DNA from: a virus | DNA length: 30,795 bases | IMG/VR virus record: IMGVR_UViG_3300045125_000011 | Location: 1 to 30,795 of that record | Direction: 5' to 3' (one strand) | Shown here: positions 8,142 through 14,002 of the stretch, one piece after another | Position numbering within the stretch: position 1 is the first letter of the stretch | How the letters are laid out: every line of letters starts with the position of its first letter | Notes under the pieces: generated by a model | Database searches by the model: none | What the model was told of the DNA's origin: nothing | The model's input: the letters and a program-made list of their open reading frames with translations, nothing else | Translations under genes and position numbers: made by a program

Positions 8142-8542
8142 AAAAATCCTTGGTTTTCGAATTGTCCCTGCTTAATATCCTTCTTTCCGAAAATCACCTG
8201 CACCGCGCCGTTTGCATGGTATCCGCTGGTGATTATTTCGCAAACTTTCTCGAGCTGCTTTACCTCGAGGTCAAATGTACGGTTAAACATCCTGTCATTC
8301 GTTACCCTGTTATAAGCGTGAATCATACTCGAATGATCGCGGTCGCAATACATGGCAAGTTCTGGATATGATAGCTTGTAAAACTCACGTGCCAAGAAGA
8401 TAAACACATGACGCGCTTTTACGGTACCTGCCACCCTCGACCGGTTCACATGGAAATCATTACCCACTCCGTAGCCAATTGCCACTTCGCGCCGTATCAG
8501 TTCAAGTTCTGCCGGGAAATCCTGCATGCGCTTCAACTTCAT
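8138..8542 (-). CDS. DnaA domain IV-like DNA-binding protein
   Basis: 134 residues from the ATG at 8542, which overlaps the preceding stop (ATGA) and is preceded by AGAAAGGAAAATGAA. The core KARHVFIFLAREFYKLSYPELA followed by CDRDHSSMIHAYNRV is a clear match to the helix-turn-helix and signature loop (RDHST-V-xHA) by which DnaA domain IV reads the DnaA box. There is no AAA+ domain. Such proteins may act as phage initiators or as competitors of host DnaA. The perfect DnaA boxes at 408-416 and 863-871 are obvious candidate targets. Confidence 0.8.
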   Translation of the reverse strand: MKLKRMQDFPAELELIRREVAIGYGVGNDFHVNRSRVAGTVKARHVFIFLAREFYKLSYPELAMYCDRDHSSMIHAYNRVTNDRMFNRTFDLEVKQLEKVCEIITSGYHANGAVQVIFGKKDIKQGQFENQGFL

Positions 8543-8826
8543 TTCATTTTCCTTTCTCTGATAAAGCGCCCTGGTACCCACTTGTCCTCGTGTCCGTGGA
8601 GTTGATACCACCAGCCTTTGCAGTTGTACTTCCACGCGCTGACGGTGGTCAGTTTGCCGCGATAAATCACCGCTGTACCGATTGGCATAAGCCCCTGCCT
8701 ATGTCGGCAAAATAGCCGCTTCAAACCACGCCGTCCACGTATCCAGTACGGCTCCAGCAGCACCATAGCCGTAAAAGTAACGGATATGATAAATATCACC
8801 GCAAATACTCGCTCTTCGTAGTTCAT
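8539..8826 (-). CDS. Small membrane protein with N-terminal anchor
   Basis: 95 residues. Residues about 7-28 (VFAVIFIISVTFTAMVLL) form a membrane segment. The rest is basic and aromatic (CKGWWYQLHGHEDKWVPGRFIRERKMK), looking like a small SH3-like beta domain on the cytoplasmic side. It overlaps both neighbours by four bases (ATGA). I do not recognise a family. Confidence 0.65.
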   Translation of the reverse strand: MNYEERVFAVIFIISVTFTAMVLLEPYWIRGRRGLKRLFCRHRQGLMPIGTAVIYRGKLTTVSAWKYNCKGWWYQLHGHEDKWVPGRFIRERKMK

Positions 8827-9146
8827 GGCTTCGCCTCCTTACTTTCGACCATCATGGCTATCGCATCAAAGTCTTTCTCAAGCATGCTTTGCGCCTGACC
8901 CATCGCCGCCGCAAACTCATACGGTGTAATGGTTTCGCCGCGCTCGAATGTTCCGCGAATGACTATTGTTGAAATCTCATGCAGCGTTTCGCTGTTGTCA
9001 ACCATTAGCCCTTCAAGGCTACCCGAAATACTCTCGCCATATACGGCCATGTATCGGCTCCCTGCTTTTCTGAACGCTGGCAGCTGTACTACCTCCTCCT
9101 GTTCATGCGTTGTAATAACGCGCCTAATTTTAATTGTTTTGTTCAT
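8823..9146 (-). CDS. Hypothetical protein, 107 aa
   Basis: Soluble protein with no recognised domain. It starts basic (NKTIKIRRVITTHEQEE), has a beta-rich middle (TIVIRGTFERGETIT) and a helical end (EFAAAMGQAQSMLEKDFDAIAMM). It is the first gene after the tRNA-like region, and its leader contains ACACACCACAATAACC before ATG without a Shine-Dalgarno sequence. Overlaps the next gene by ATGA. Confidence 0.6.
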   Translation of the reverse strand: MNKTIKIRRVITTHEQEEVVQLPAFRKAGSRYMAVYGESISGSLEGLMVDNSETLHEISTIVIRGTFERGETITPYEFAAAMGQAQSMLEKDFDAIAMMVESKEAKP

Positions 9147-9171
9147 GGTTATTGTGGTGTGTGTCGCCTTG

Positions 9172-9345
9172 TGGTCAGGACAGGATTCGAACCTGTATGT
9201 ATTGATTTTAGAGGAATATAACTTATCGGACTTTACCTCAATGATCTAACCGTTCCGTGGGTTAATCAATACTACATCTTAGCGTCTACCAATGTCTGCG
9301 GCCCCAGTTTTTATCCCAGCGCCATGACAATTCCGCCACCTGACC
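9172..9345 (-). tRNA. Interrupted tRNA-Leu-like sequence
   Basis: The minus strand opens with GGTCAGG (9345-9339) followed by TGGCGGAATTG and closes with CCTGACC-A (9179-9172), a perfect 7-bp acceptor stem. The T arm ACAGG-TTCGAAT-CCTGT is also perfect. The D arm is typical of tRNA-Leu (GGCGGAATTG ... GTAGACGC) but is split by 38 extra bases flanked by ATTG on both sides. A 9-bp anticodon-type stem GTATTGATT/AATCAATAC (9272-9264 and 9207-9199) encloses 56 bases instead of 7, with TAAAA at the 3' side, as expected for a UAA anticodon loop. No long variable arm is seen. CCA is not encoded. Possibly a tRNA with insertions or a mosaic of tRNA remnants. Confidence 0.5.
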
Positions 9346-9453
9346 AAGTGCCTTTTATCCGCTGAAGGCTAACAGCCGCGCCCTACGATGCGCCCAGAAT
9401 TTCGCAGCCTTCGCTGCTCCGGTGTTACGTTCCTACCGTCATAGGCAAAGATT
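9346..9453 (-). other. Non-coding GC-rich spacer with pairing potential
   Basis: Together with the tRNA-like sequence this makes a gap of about 300 bases without a convincing gene. It contains a 7-bp inverted pair (9364-9370 with 9406-9412; GAAGGCT/AGCCTTC on the minus strand) around a GC-rich loop. All frames contain stops. Nothing else recognisable. Confidence 0.3.
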
Positions 9454-9609
9454 TTAAAGAACTGTATTCGTATTCACTTTCGTTTCCCTCACTGGATGCT
9501 CAGTACCCGCGCCCATCCGCTCAAGTTTCAGTGCGCATCGCTTGCGCTGCAATCGCCACAACAGGTGCATGCGCCCGGCTGGATCCTTCACGTTAAGGTT
9601 AGTCTTCAT
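9454..9609 (-). CDS. Hypothetical basic protein, 51 aa
   Basis: Short ORF whose ATG (9609) lies inside the end of the preceding gene, an 11-base overlap typical of compact phage operons. The product is Arg/Lys-rich (WRLQRKRCALKLERMG) and has no recognised domain. Coding status rests on tight packing and continuous frame only. Confidence 0.4.
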   Translation of the reverse strand: MKTNLNVKDPAGRMHLLWRLQRKRCALKLERMGAGTEHPVRETKVNTNTVL

Positions 9610-9910
9610 CCTCTACCTCCATCCGTTCAGCTTTCGCATACACCGTGCCGCAAGTCATGGTAGGCTCTGAACCTTTATTGATTGTGCGGTAGTTTGTGGC
9701 AAACTGCGCATCGGATATGTCCTCCGCGCCGTTCAGTTCATAGTTGCGGTCGTTCATCCATTCGCGCGCTTCTTCGATGGTGTCGAACTCCATCTGCGCG
9801 ATAAATCGCCCGCCGTCGCTTTCAGCAGTCATACCCATAAGGGTTTCGCAGTCGCGCTTCTGATAGAATGATGGCGCGATGCAGGTCAGGCGGTAATAGT
9901 GTGTGTTCAT
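9599..9910 (-). CDS. Hypothetical acidic protein, 103 aa
   Basis: Small soluble protein with a pattern of beta strand, helix (IEEAREWMNDRNYELNG) and strand, ending in the acidic MEVEDED. Not recognised. The gene for an unrelated small protein at 11861-12085 also ends in EVEDDD, so acidic tails recur among these accessory proteins. It lies downstream of the promoter at 10190-10220 in the same operon as the 84-residue protein. Confidence 0.6.
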   Translation of the reverse strand: MNTHYYRLTCIAPSFYQKRDCETLMGMTAESDGGRFIAQMEFDTIEEAREWMNDRNYELNGAEDISDAQFATNYRTINKGSEPTMTCGTVYAKAERMEVEDED

Positions 9911-9930
9911 GGTTCGGGTCTCCTATAAAA

Positions 9931-10185
9931 TTAATCAGGAAGAATTGACTTTTGCATTGCAATCCAAGGTGTTACATCCAGGTAAACACTATCATTGTCG
10001 TTTACAAGCTTTACCTGTGATTTAGGGAACCATTCAGTGCGACAAGCGCCAAGGCCATTGTAGGTGTTCATTATTTCTACTTTGAACGCCTTTTCGGTTT
10101 CGCCCAAAATAGCGGTGAAGTAGTTTGCTTTTTCTTTGCCGCCAATTAGAAGGCTGGTGTATTGTGTTTTTGTTGCGTTTTCCAT
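9931..10185 (-). CDS. Hypothetical protein, 84 aa, possibly leaderless
   Basis: Small soluble protein (TSLLIGGKEKANYFTAILGE at the start, YLDVTPWIAMQKSILPD at the end), family unknown. The ATG at 10185 is only 4 bases downstream of a -7 element TATATTTG, so the transcript probably starts at or very near the start codon. No other ATG occurs before residue 39, so a leaderless mRNA is likely if the promoter is real. It is the first gene of the leftward early operon. Confidence 0.6.
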   Translation of the reverse strand: MENATKTQYTSLLIGGKEKANYFTAILGETEKAFKVEIMNTYNGLGACRTEWFPKSQVKLVNDNDSVYLDVTPWIAMQKSILPD

Positions 10186-10189
10186 GTAG

Positions 10190-10220
10190 CAAATATACGC
10201 CCGATTTCTATACTTGCAAA
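10190..10220 (-). promoter_or_regulatory. Consensus Bacteroidota promoter, early leftward operon
   Basis: Minus strand: TTTG (10220-10217), exactly 19 bases, then TATATTTG (10197-10190). This matches the TTTG-N19-TAnnTTTG consensus of Bacteroidota housekeeping promoters in every defined position. The start codon of the 84-residue protein follows 4 bases later. Confidence 0.7.
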
Positions 10221-10254
10221 CATTTTCTAAAACTTTTTCACAAAAAAATAGGCG

Positions 10255-10280
10255 TAACTTTGTAACGCGCTGATAATCAG
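10255..10280 (+). promoter_or_regulatory. Plus-strand -7-like element with adjacent palindrome
   Basis: The plus strand has TAACTTTG (10255-10262), a match to TAnnTTTG with a poor -33 region, followed at 10270-10280 by the perfect palindrome CTGATAATCAG, where an operator would lie. Transcription would run rightward, antisense to the spanin-like gene, toward the methyltransferase at 11008. It may be coincidental; together with the divergent promoter at 10190-10220 it fills the 116-base gap 10186-10301, which holds no gene. Confidence 0.3.
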
Positions 10281-10301
10281 GCAGTTAGGAAAGAAAATAA
10301 T

Positions 10302-10739
10302 TTACAAAGGCACGCGATTTCGCAGCCAAAAACCGAAGATAAACACAACAACGAGTAGCCACCATACTAATTTAGGTATGGTTTTTTCCCGCTGCACAGC
10401 ATTCACCACCTGGCGAACATACCTAATAACCGTGTCTTTGCATTCGCCCTGCACATAGATTTTGCCGCCTGGCAATCGTACCAGCTTAATCCTGACCTGC
10501 TCCCGACTTAGCACCAACGTATCATGCAGCCGCATCGAATCAAATTGCAGCAGTGTGTCGGTGATCGACCTCTCTATATATAATGAATCCCAGACCTGCA
10601 CCGTATCGCTCACCACACTGCACTTTAGTAGCGCACGGTTGCAGCGTTTCGGAGTCCAACATGAAGCAAGCAGCAGGGCTGTGATGATTGCCGCCGCGTA
10701 TCCAATATGAGCACCGCAGCCGTTATTTCGATTTTTCAT
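10302..10739 (-). CDS. Putative unimolecular spanin (lipoprotein with C-terminal membrane anchor)
   Basis: 145 residues. The N-terminus is a lipoprotein signal: a hydrophobic stretch ending in the lipobox LLLASC (Cys27). The periplasmic part (about 28-120) has beta-type repeats (DTVQVWDSLYIE, TDTLLQFDSMRLHDTLVLS). Residues about 122-139 (PKLVWWLLVVVFIFGFWL) form a C-terminal membrane span followed by a basic end. Outer-membrane lipidation plus an inner-membrane anchor in one chain is the layout of u-spanins such as T1 gp11, which fuse the two membranes at lysis. It lies about 3 kb from the holin and endolysin. Sequence similarity to known spanins was not tested. Confidence 0.6.
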   Translation of the reverse strand: MKNRNNGCGAHIGYAAAIITALLLASCWTPKRCNRALLKCSVVSDTVQVWDSLYIERSITDTLLQFDSMRLHDTLVLSREQVRIKLVRLPGGKIYVQGECKDTVIRYVRQVVNAVQREKTIPKLVWWLLVVVFIFGFWLRNRVPL

Positions 10740-10839
10740 GGAGTTGCTGAACAGCTAAAATTGCAGCTGCTTTGCTGCGTTCTACATCGTTGGCCGGAAC
10801 GAAGATGACTACCTTCTTTGCCTCATGTGGGTGAAACAT
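10723..10839 (-). CDS. Hypothetical protein, 38 aa
   Basis: Short ORF, MFHPHEAKKVVIFVP then a helix ERSKAAAILAVQQLHEK. The frame is open further upstream to a possible start at 10968, but the -7 element at 10877-10884 and the purine-rich AGGGGGCAGGAAG just before 10839 favour the short form. Its end overlaps the start of the spanin-like gene by 17 bases. Family unknown. Confidence 0.5.
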   Translation of the reverse strand: MFHPHEAKKVVIFVPANDVERSKAAAILAVQQLHEKSK

Positions 10840-10876
10840 TCGCTTCCTGCCCCCTGTCTTTTTCCTTGCATAGGTG

Positions 10877-10884
10877 CAAAGATA
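10877..10884 (-). promoter_or_regulatory. -7 element for the 38-aa protein / spanin pair
   Basis: Minus strand TATCTTTG, an exact TAnnTTTG, about 37 bases upstream of the ATG at 10839. No TTTG stands 19 bases further upstream. It would drive the spanin-like gene leftward and lies just outside the left boundary of the methyltransferase island. Confidence 0.45.
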
Positions 10885-11007
10885 GCACATTTGGAAAATA
10901 GATTCTAATGGTGTATGTTTGTTGCCGATAACGTATGGTGCTATGTACCGTTTGGGATTACGAAGCACCGAACTTTCAATTTACTAATAACTTAAATACG
11001 AGAACGA

Positions 11008-11808
11008 ATGATTAATTTACCACAAAACCCCAAATGGGATATAGCACGTGTTAGCCGCAGTACTTTATTCTTGGCTGATTGCTTTGATGTTTTTCCTTTT
11101 ATTGAGGATAATTCGATTGATGCTATTATTTGCGACTTACCTTATGGAACTACCGCTTGTAAATGGGATAGTATTTTGCCTTTGAATAAACTTTGGGAAC
11201 AATACAAACGTATTTTAAAAGATAACGGAGTTATAGTATTAACAAGCACAGAACCATTTACAAGCGTTTTGATAACAAGCAACATTGAAAATTATAAATA
11301 CTGTTGGTATTGGGATAGGTGTATAAAAAGCAATTTTTTAAATGCAAAACACCAACCTATAAGGCATATAGAAACGATACCTGTATTTTACAAAAACAAA
11401 CCAACTTATAATCCTATATTAAAACCTAAACGCAAAGACCAAATAAGATGGAACAATATACCATCAAAGCAAAAACAGACAGATACTTTAAGTACTGTTG
11501 GTTATTTAAAAAATAGGTTTGAAAGACGAGAAATACCACTTGATATGGATTACCCCACAGAGTTACTTACATTTTCATTACCAAGTGCAAATAAAGGTAG
11601 AAACCACCCAACAGAAAAACCAGTTGAACTTATGGAATACCTTGTAAAAACTTACACCAATGAAAACGAAATAGTTTTGGATAACACAATGGGTTCTGGA
11701 ACTACTGGACTTGCTTGTCTAAAAACAAATCGACAATTCATAGGGATTGAAAAGGAAAAACAATATTACGATGTCGCTGTTCGGAGGTTGTCCGAGTATT
11801 GCGGCTAA
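11008..11808 (+). CDS. DNA methyltransferase, beta-class N6-adenine/N4-cytosine type
   Basis: Intact 266-residue protein, the only clear plus-strand gene. Order of motifs: catalytic DLPYGTT (residues 43-49, a DPPY variant after IDAIIC), VIVLTSTEPF, then HPTEKPVELMEYL (from about 200) and the SAM-binding LDNTMGSGTTGLACL (about 224-238) with FIGIEKEKQYYDVA. Motif IV before motif I is the beta order. No restriction endonuclease is adjacent, so it looks like an orphan enzyme that masks phage DNA. The coding sequence is visibly AT-rich (about a third GC by eye), unlike the GC-richer surroundings, indicating recent transfer. It is unrelated in detail to the minus-strand methyltransferase at 3158-3798. 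Unlike its neighbours it has no frameshift. Confidence 0.9.
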   Translation: MINLPQNPKWDIARVSRSTLFLADCFDVFPFIEDNSIDAIICDLPYGTTACKWDSILPLNKLWEQYKRILKDNGVIVLTSTEPFTSVLITSNIENYKYCWYWDRCIKSNFLNAKHQPIRHIETIPVFYKNKPTYNPILKPKRKDQIRWNNIPSKQKQTDTLSTVGYLKNRFERREIPLDMDYPTELLTFSLPSANKGRNHPTEKPVELMEYLVKTYTNENEIVLDNTMGSGTTGLACLKTNRQFIGIEKEKQYYDVAVRRLSEYCG

Positions 11809-11852
11809 CTGCAGAGCTTGCGGCTGCGAAGTTGCTGCAAGCGGATGTTAGC
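11804..11852 (+). repeat. Two-part inverted repeat (attC-like hairpin)
   Basis: Outer arms GCTAAC (11804-11809) and GTTAGC (11847-11852); unpaired 6- and 4-base spacers; inner arms GCTTGCGGC (11816-11824) and GCTGCAAGC (11834-11842) with one G-T pair; 9-base loop. Outer RYYYAAC/GTTRRRY-like boxes, unequal central spacers and an inner stem are the architecture of attC, though each outer box departs from the consensus by about one base. It contains the stop codon of the methyltransferase. A simple bidirectional terminator is the alternative, but no T-run follows. Confidence 0.5.
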
Positions 11853-11860
11853 GATAACCG

Positions 11861-12085
11861 TTAATCATCATCTTCTACCTCCATCATTACATTGCCGCGA
11901 AACTCATCCAATAAATTCTCCATCGCATTCAGCAGGCTGTCTGAATGAAACCCCACTGCAATGGCCTGCGCAAAAAATGCCCTTACCACCTCATCAGCAA
12001 AGGCAGGGGCTTTGATTACCGCGCTTGCGCCGTGTCCTGCGTGGTTAATTGTAACGATTGCTTGTAATTCAGAAAATGCGTCCAT
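11861..12085 (-). CDS. Hypothetical protein, 74 aa
   Basis: Small, mostly helical, Ala-rich soluble protein (AFADEVVRAFFAQAIAVGF), ending in the acidic EVEDDD. Not recognised. It starts within the last 17 bases of the phosphoesterase gene and ends 2 bases beyond the right boundary of the methyltransferase island, so it was probably followed by the spanin genes before the island arrived. Confidence 0.55.
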   Translation of the reverse strand: MDAFSELQAIVTINHAGHGASAVIKAPAFADEVVRAFFAQAIAVGFHSDSLLNAMENLLDEFRGNVMMEVEDDD

Positions 12086-13082
12086 CTATTATCTCTTTAT
12101 TTTCCACGCTAAACGTCCCATCCGCGGCCACCGTTACATACGCGAAGCCGTGTTTCCACTTTGTAAAGGCATAAGGCCGATATTCAGGAGTAAGTGAACA
12201 GAGGCAGCCAGTTGACCACACACCGACCTTGTTCCCATTCAAATCCCCCTCGCTGTGGTGGGAACTCTGGTGGTAGTGGCCTATCATGGTGTTAGCTTTG
12301 GATTTCAGAAACCAACCCCGCGCTGGGTTGACTGGTGAAAATACGCTTTCGCCCATCTCATGACCGTGCAGAATGTTCAGTTTTCCTGCTTTAATAATCT
12401 GCTTGTCCACGCGCTCAATTTTCAATTCCTCAAAGTGCAGCAGGCTGTCAAATTCCAAAGCTTTGAGATTCCCAAATTCGGGCGCGTTCTTCAAAATATA
12501 CGCCCGCAATCGTTCCTCATGGTTGCCTAACTTGTAAATGATCCGCGCCGTTGGGAAGTGTTCCCGCAGCAATGTAAGGAACTCAACTCCCATCTGTATT
12601 TCATCTAAAATAGTGGGGCGGTCTTGCTCCTTTGTCCATCGGCTAATATCGTAACAATCCAGAATATCACCGTTAAGCAAAACGACATCCGGCTGCCTTT
12701 CCACGCCAAACTCCAGCGCCGTTGTGAGTGCTGGCAAGTCATGAAAGGGCAGGTGAATATCCGACAGAACAAGTATTTCACAATCGGTTAGGACAATCGG
12801 TTTATCCTGTGTTGCTTGGTAGGCTCGCAGCTTTGCCAGCCCTTCGGTTATCGTGCTCTTCATGGTTTGTGTTGGTATTCCAGAATAGGTTTTTTTAATA
12901 GTGCCATGCGCATTGTAAATGTATCGAATGAAGCAGCGCCCTGCCTCCACGTTCTTAAATAAATCGGGCCGCCTTTCGTGTAAAATGCGGCCCTGTGTGC
13001 GTTTTGGTAAGGGGTCAAGTTCGGCCCGGATGCTTTGAAAAAACTCAGCCTTGTGCCTGCCCTGTATTTCTACTTGATTCAT
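12069..13082 (-). CDS. Calcineurin-like metallophosphoesterase
   Basis: Intact 337-residue protein. All metal-site motifs of the family are present in order: DIH (108-110), GD (138-139) with D142, GNHE (186-189), HGHE (239-242) and GHYH (268-271). It should hydrolyse a phosphomonoester or diester with two metal ions; phage relatives may act on nucleic acid ends or nucleotides, and the substrate is unknown. Residues 1-65 form a separate N-terminal part with a pattern (RTQGRILHERRPDLF, VEAGRCFIRY) suggestive of a small helical DNA-binding domain. It follows the endolysin with an ATGA overlap (13079-13082). Confidence 0.85.
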   Translation of the reverse strand: MNQVEIQGRHKAEFFQSIRAELDPLPKRTQGRILHERRPDLFKNVEAGRCFIRYIYNAHGTIKKTYSGIPTQTMKSTITEGLAKLRAYQATQDKPIVLTDCEILVLSDIHLPFHDLPALTTALEFGVERQPDVVLLNGDILDCYDISRWTKEQDRPTILDEIQMGVEFLTLLREHFPTARIIYKLGNHEERLRAYILKNAPEFGNLKALEFDSLLHFEELKIERVDKQIIKAGKLNILHGHEMGESVFSPVNPARGWFLKSKANTMIGHYHQSSHHSEGDLNGNKVGVWSTGCLCSLTPEYRPYAFTKWKHGFAYVTVAADGTFSVENKEIIDGRIF

Positions 13083-13542
13083 ATCTCAGGATATTGCTTG
13101 CCGATGGCGCGAAGTTGCGCGATTGTTTTGCCAAACGTCTTTTGAACGTGTGGAGGGTCAACTCTTTTTTCCAGTAGTAACCGCTTTCCCACCCGTAGCT
13201 TTCAAAGATTTTAATCACTGCCAGCCATTCGGCTTTACCGTCTTTGTTTATGTCCTTTTTTGGATCCCAAATAGGCGCCCCGTTTGAAAGAATAACAAAG
13301 TCAATAGCGAGGCCATAATTGTGGTAACTTTCCCCGCCGCGCGCGTCCGTTACCGTTTGGCCCGGCTTGCTGCGTCCTATCGCGTAAAGCGCATCCTGTT
13401 CCGCGTTGGTGCGCAAGGTGTGAGTGAACCGGCACACAACACCTTCAGGCATGGCTCGGCAAATGTCCGCGTAAATCCGCCCCGCTTCTTCGCGAAGTGC
13501 GGGGTGCAGTAGCTTAATTCTTTCGAGCGTTATCTTGTCCAT
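13079..13542 (-). CDS. Endolysin, M15-family peptidase (L-Ala-D-Glu / VanY-like; one frameshift)
   Basis: Peptidoglycan peptidase of about 154 residues that would cleave the stem peptide. The core has THTLRTNAEQDALYAIGR, then SYHNYGLAIDFV, the S-x-H-x6-D zinc-binding signature, and DINKDGKAEW. The third zinc ligand lies in DPPHVQKTFGK, read only after restoring one A in the A6 run near 13165 (TGGAAAAAAGAG). The corrected frame ends at 13079, giving the usual family length and an ATGA overlap with the next gene; the uncorrected frame runs to 13045 with nonsense sequence. ATG at 13542 was preferred over upstream starts because it gives a normal N-terminus. It overlaps the holin gene by 29 bases. 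Confidence 0.85.
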
Positions 13543-14002
13543 CCTCGTCAACAAATGTACGCAACAATTTTTGAAGCCAGTTAAACACACGTTTCCGAAC
13601 CGCTGCCAGCACTGCACTCACCGCGTCATATTCCTCTTTCACCTCTTTCATATATGCGTTATGCGCGTTCGAAATTGCGCTGTATGCTTCGGCGATTAGC
13701 AAGATGGTCAAGTAACCGTTCACCAGCCCAGCCGCCTGTTGGTCAAGCGCCAAAAGCACGATAAATACGATTATCGCGGGAATGAGTGATGCGAATTTCT
13801 CCGTCAATCCAGCCTTCAATACCCGGCTTTTTATCTGCGAAGGGTCAACTCTCAGCCACATGATGACCGCCGTAACAATGTCCAGCAGCATAACCGCCGC
13901 TAAACCGTTAATGATGTTCAGGTTTATGCCGTGTCCGGTAAGGTACACAGCCAGCGGTGGCAGCCCGATGTATGCGATGACCTTCGCCTCGTTTACGTTC
14001 AT
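13514..14002 (-). CDS. Phage holin
   Basis: 162 residues with several hydrophobic segments: about 8-28 (VIAYIGLPPLAVYLTG), 33-52 (INGLAAVMLLDIVTAVIMWL) and 72-90 (ASLIPAIIVFIVLLALD), followed by a weaker one (GYLTILLIAEAYSAI) and a long charged C-terminus. The DIVTA motif in the second segment and the overall layout match the toxin-secretion/holin family often found in Firmicutes and Bacteroidota phages. It directly precedes and overlaps the endolysin gene, forming the lysis pair. Start overlaps the preceding stop (ATGA, 13999-14002). Confidence 0.8.
   Translation of the reverse strand: MNVNEAKVIAYIGLPPLAVYLTGHGINLNIINGLAAVMLLDIVTAVIMWLRVDPSQIKSRVLKAGLTEKFASLIPAIIVFIVLLALDQQAAGLVNGYLTILLIAEAYSAISNAHNAYMKEVKEEYDAVSAVLAAVRKRVFNWLQKLLRTFVDEDGQDNARKN

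Larger units (their letters stand above)
10921..11858 (+). mobile_element. Candidate gene-cassette-like island carrying a methyltransferase
   Basis: A low-GC block in reverse orientation to all other genes. It is bounded by imperfect 12-base direct repeats, GTTGCCGATAAC (10921-10932) and GTTAGCGATAAC (11847-11858). Near the right end is a two-part hairpin (11804-11852) resembling an integron attC, with the methyltransferase stop codon inside its left arm, as is common in integron cassettes. The leader holds an inverted repeat GGTGCT/AGCACC (10937-10942, 10964-10969). No integrase is present in the window. The cassette interpretation is inference. Confidence 0.45.

Noticed and set aside
9346-9453. 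A protein gene in the GC-rich spacer (for example a frame with AAKFWAHRRARLLAFSG)
   Set aside because: All frames are stopped within 25 codons, no start fits, and joining pieces would need several unsupported indels.
13045-13617. 190-codon version of the endolysin with a long extra N- and C-terminus
   Set aside because: The upstream 25 codons lie within the holin gene, and the C-terminus after ELTLHTF is out of frame; the corrected frame has the third zinc ligand and couples to the next gene.
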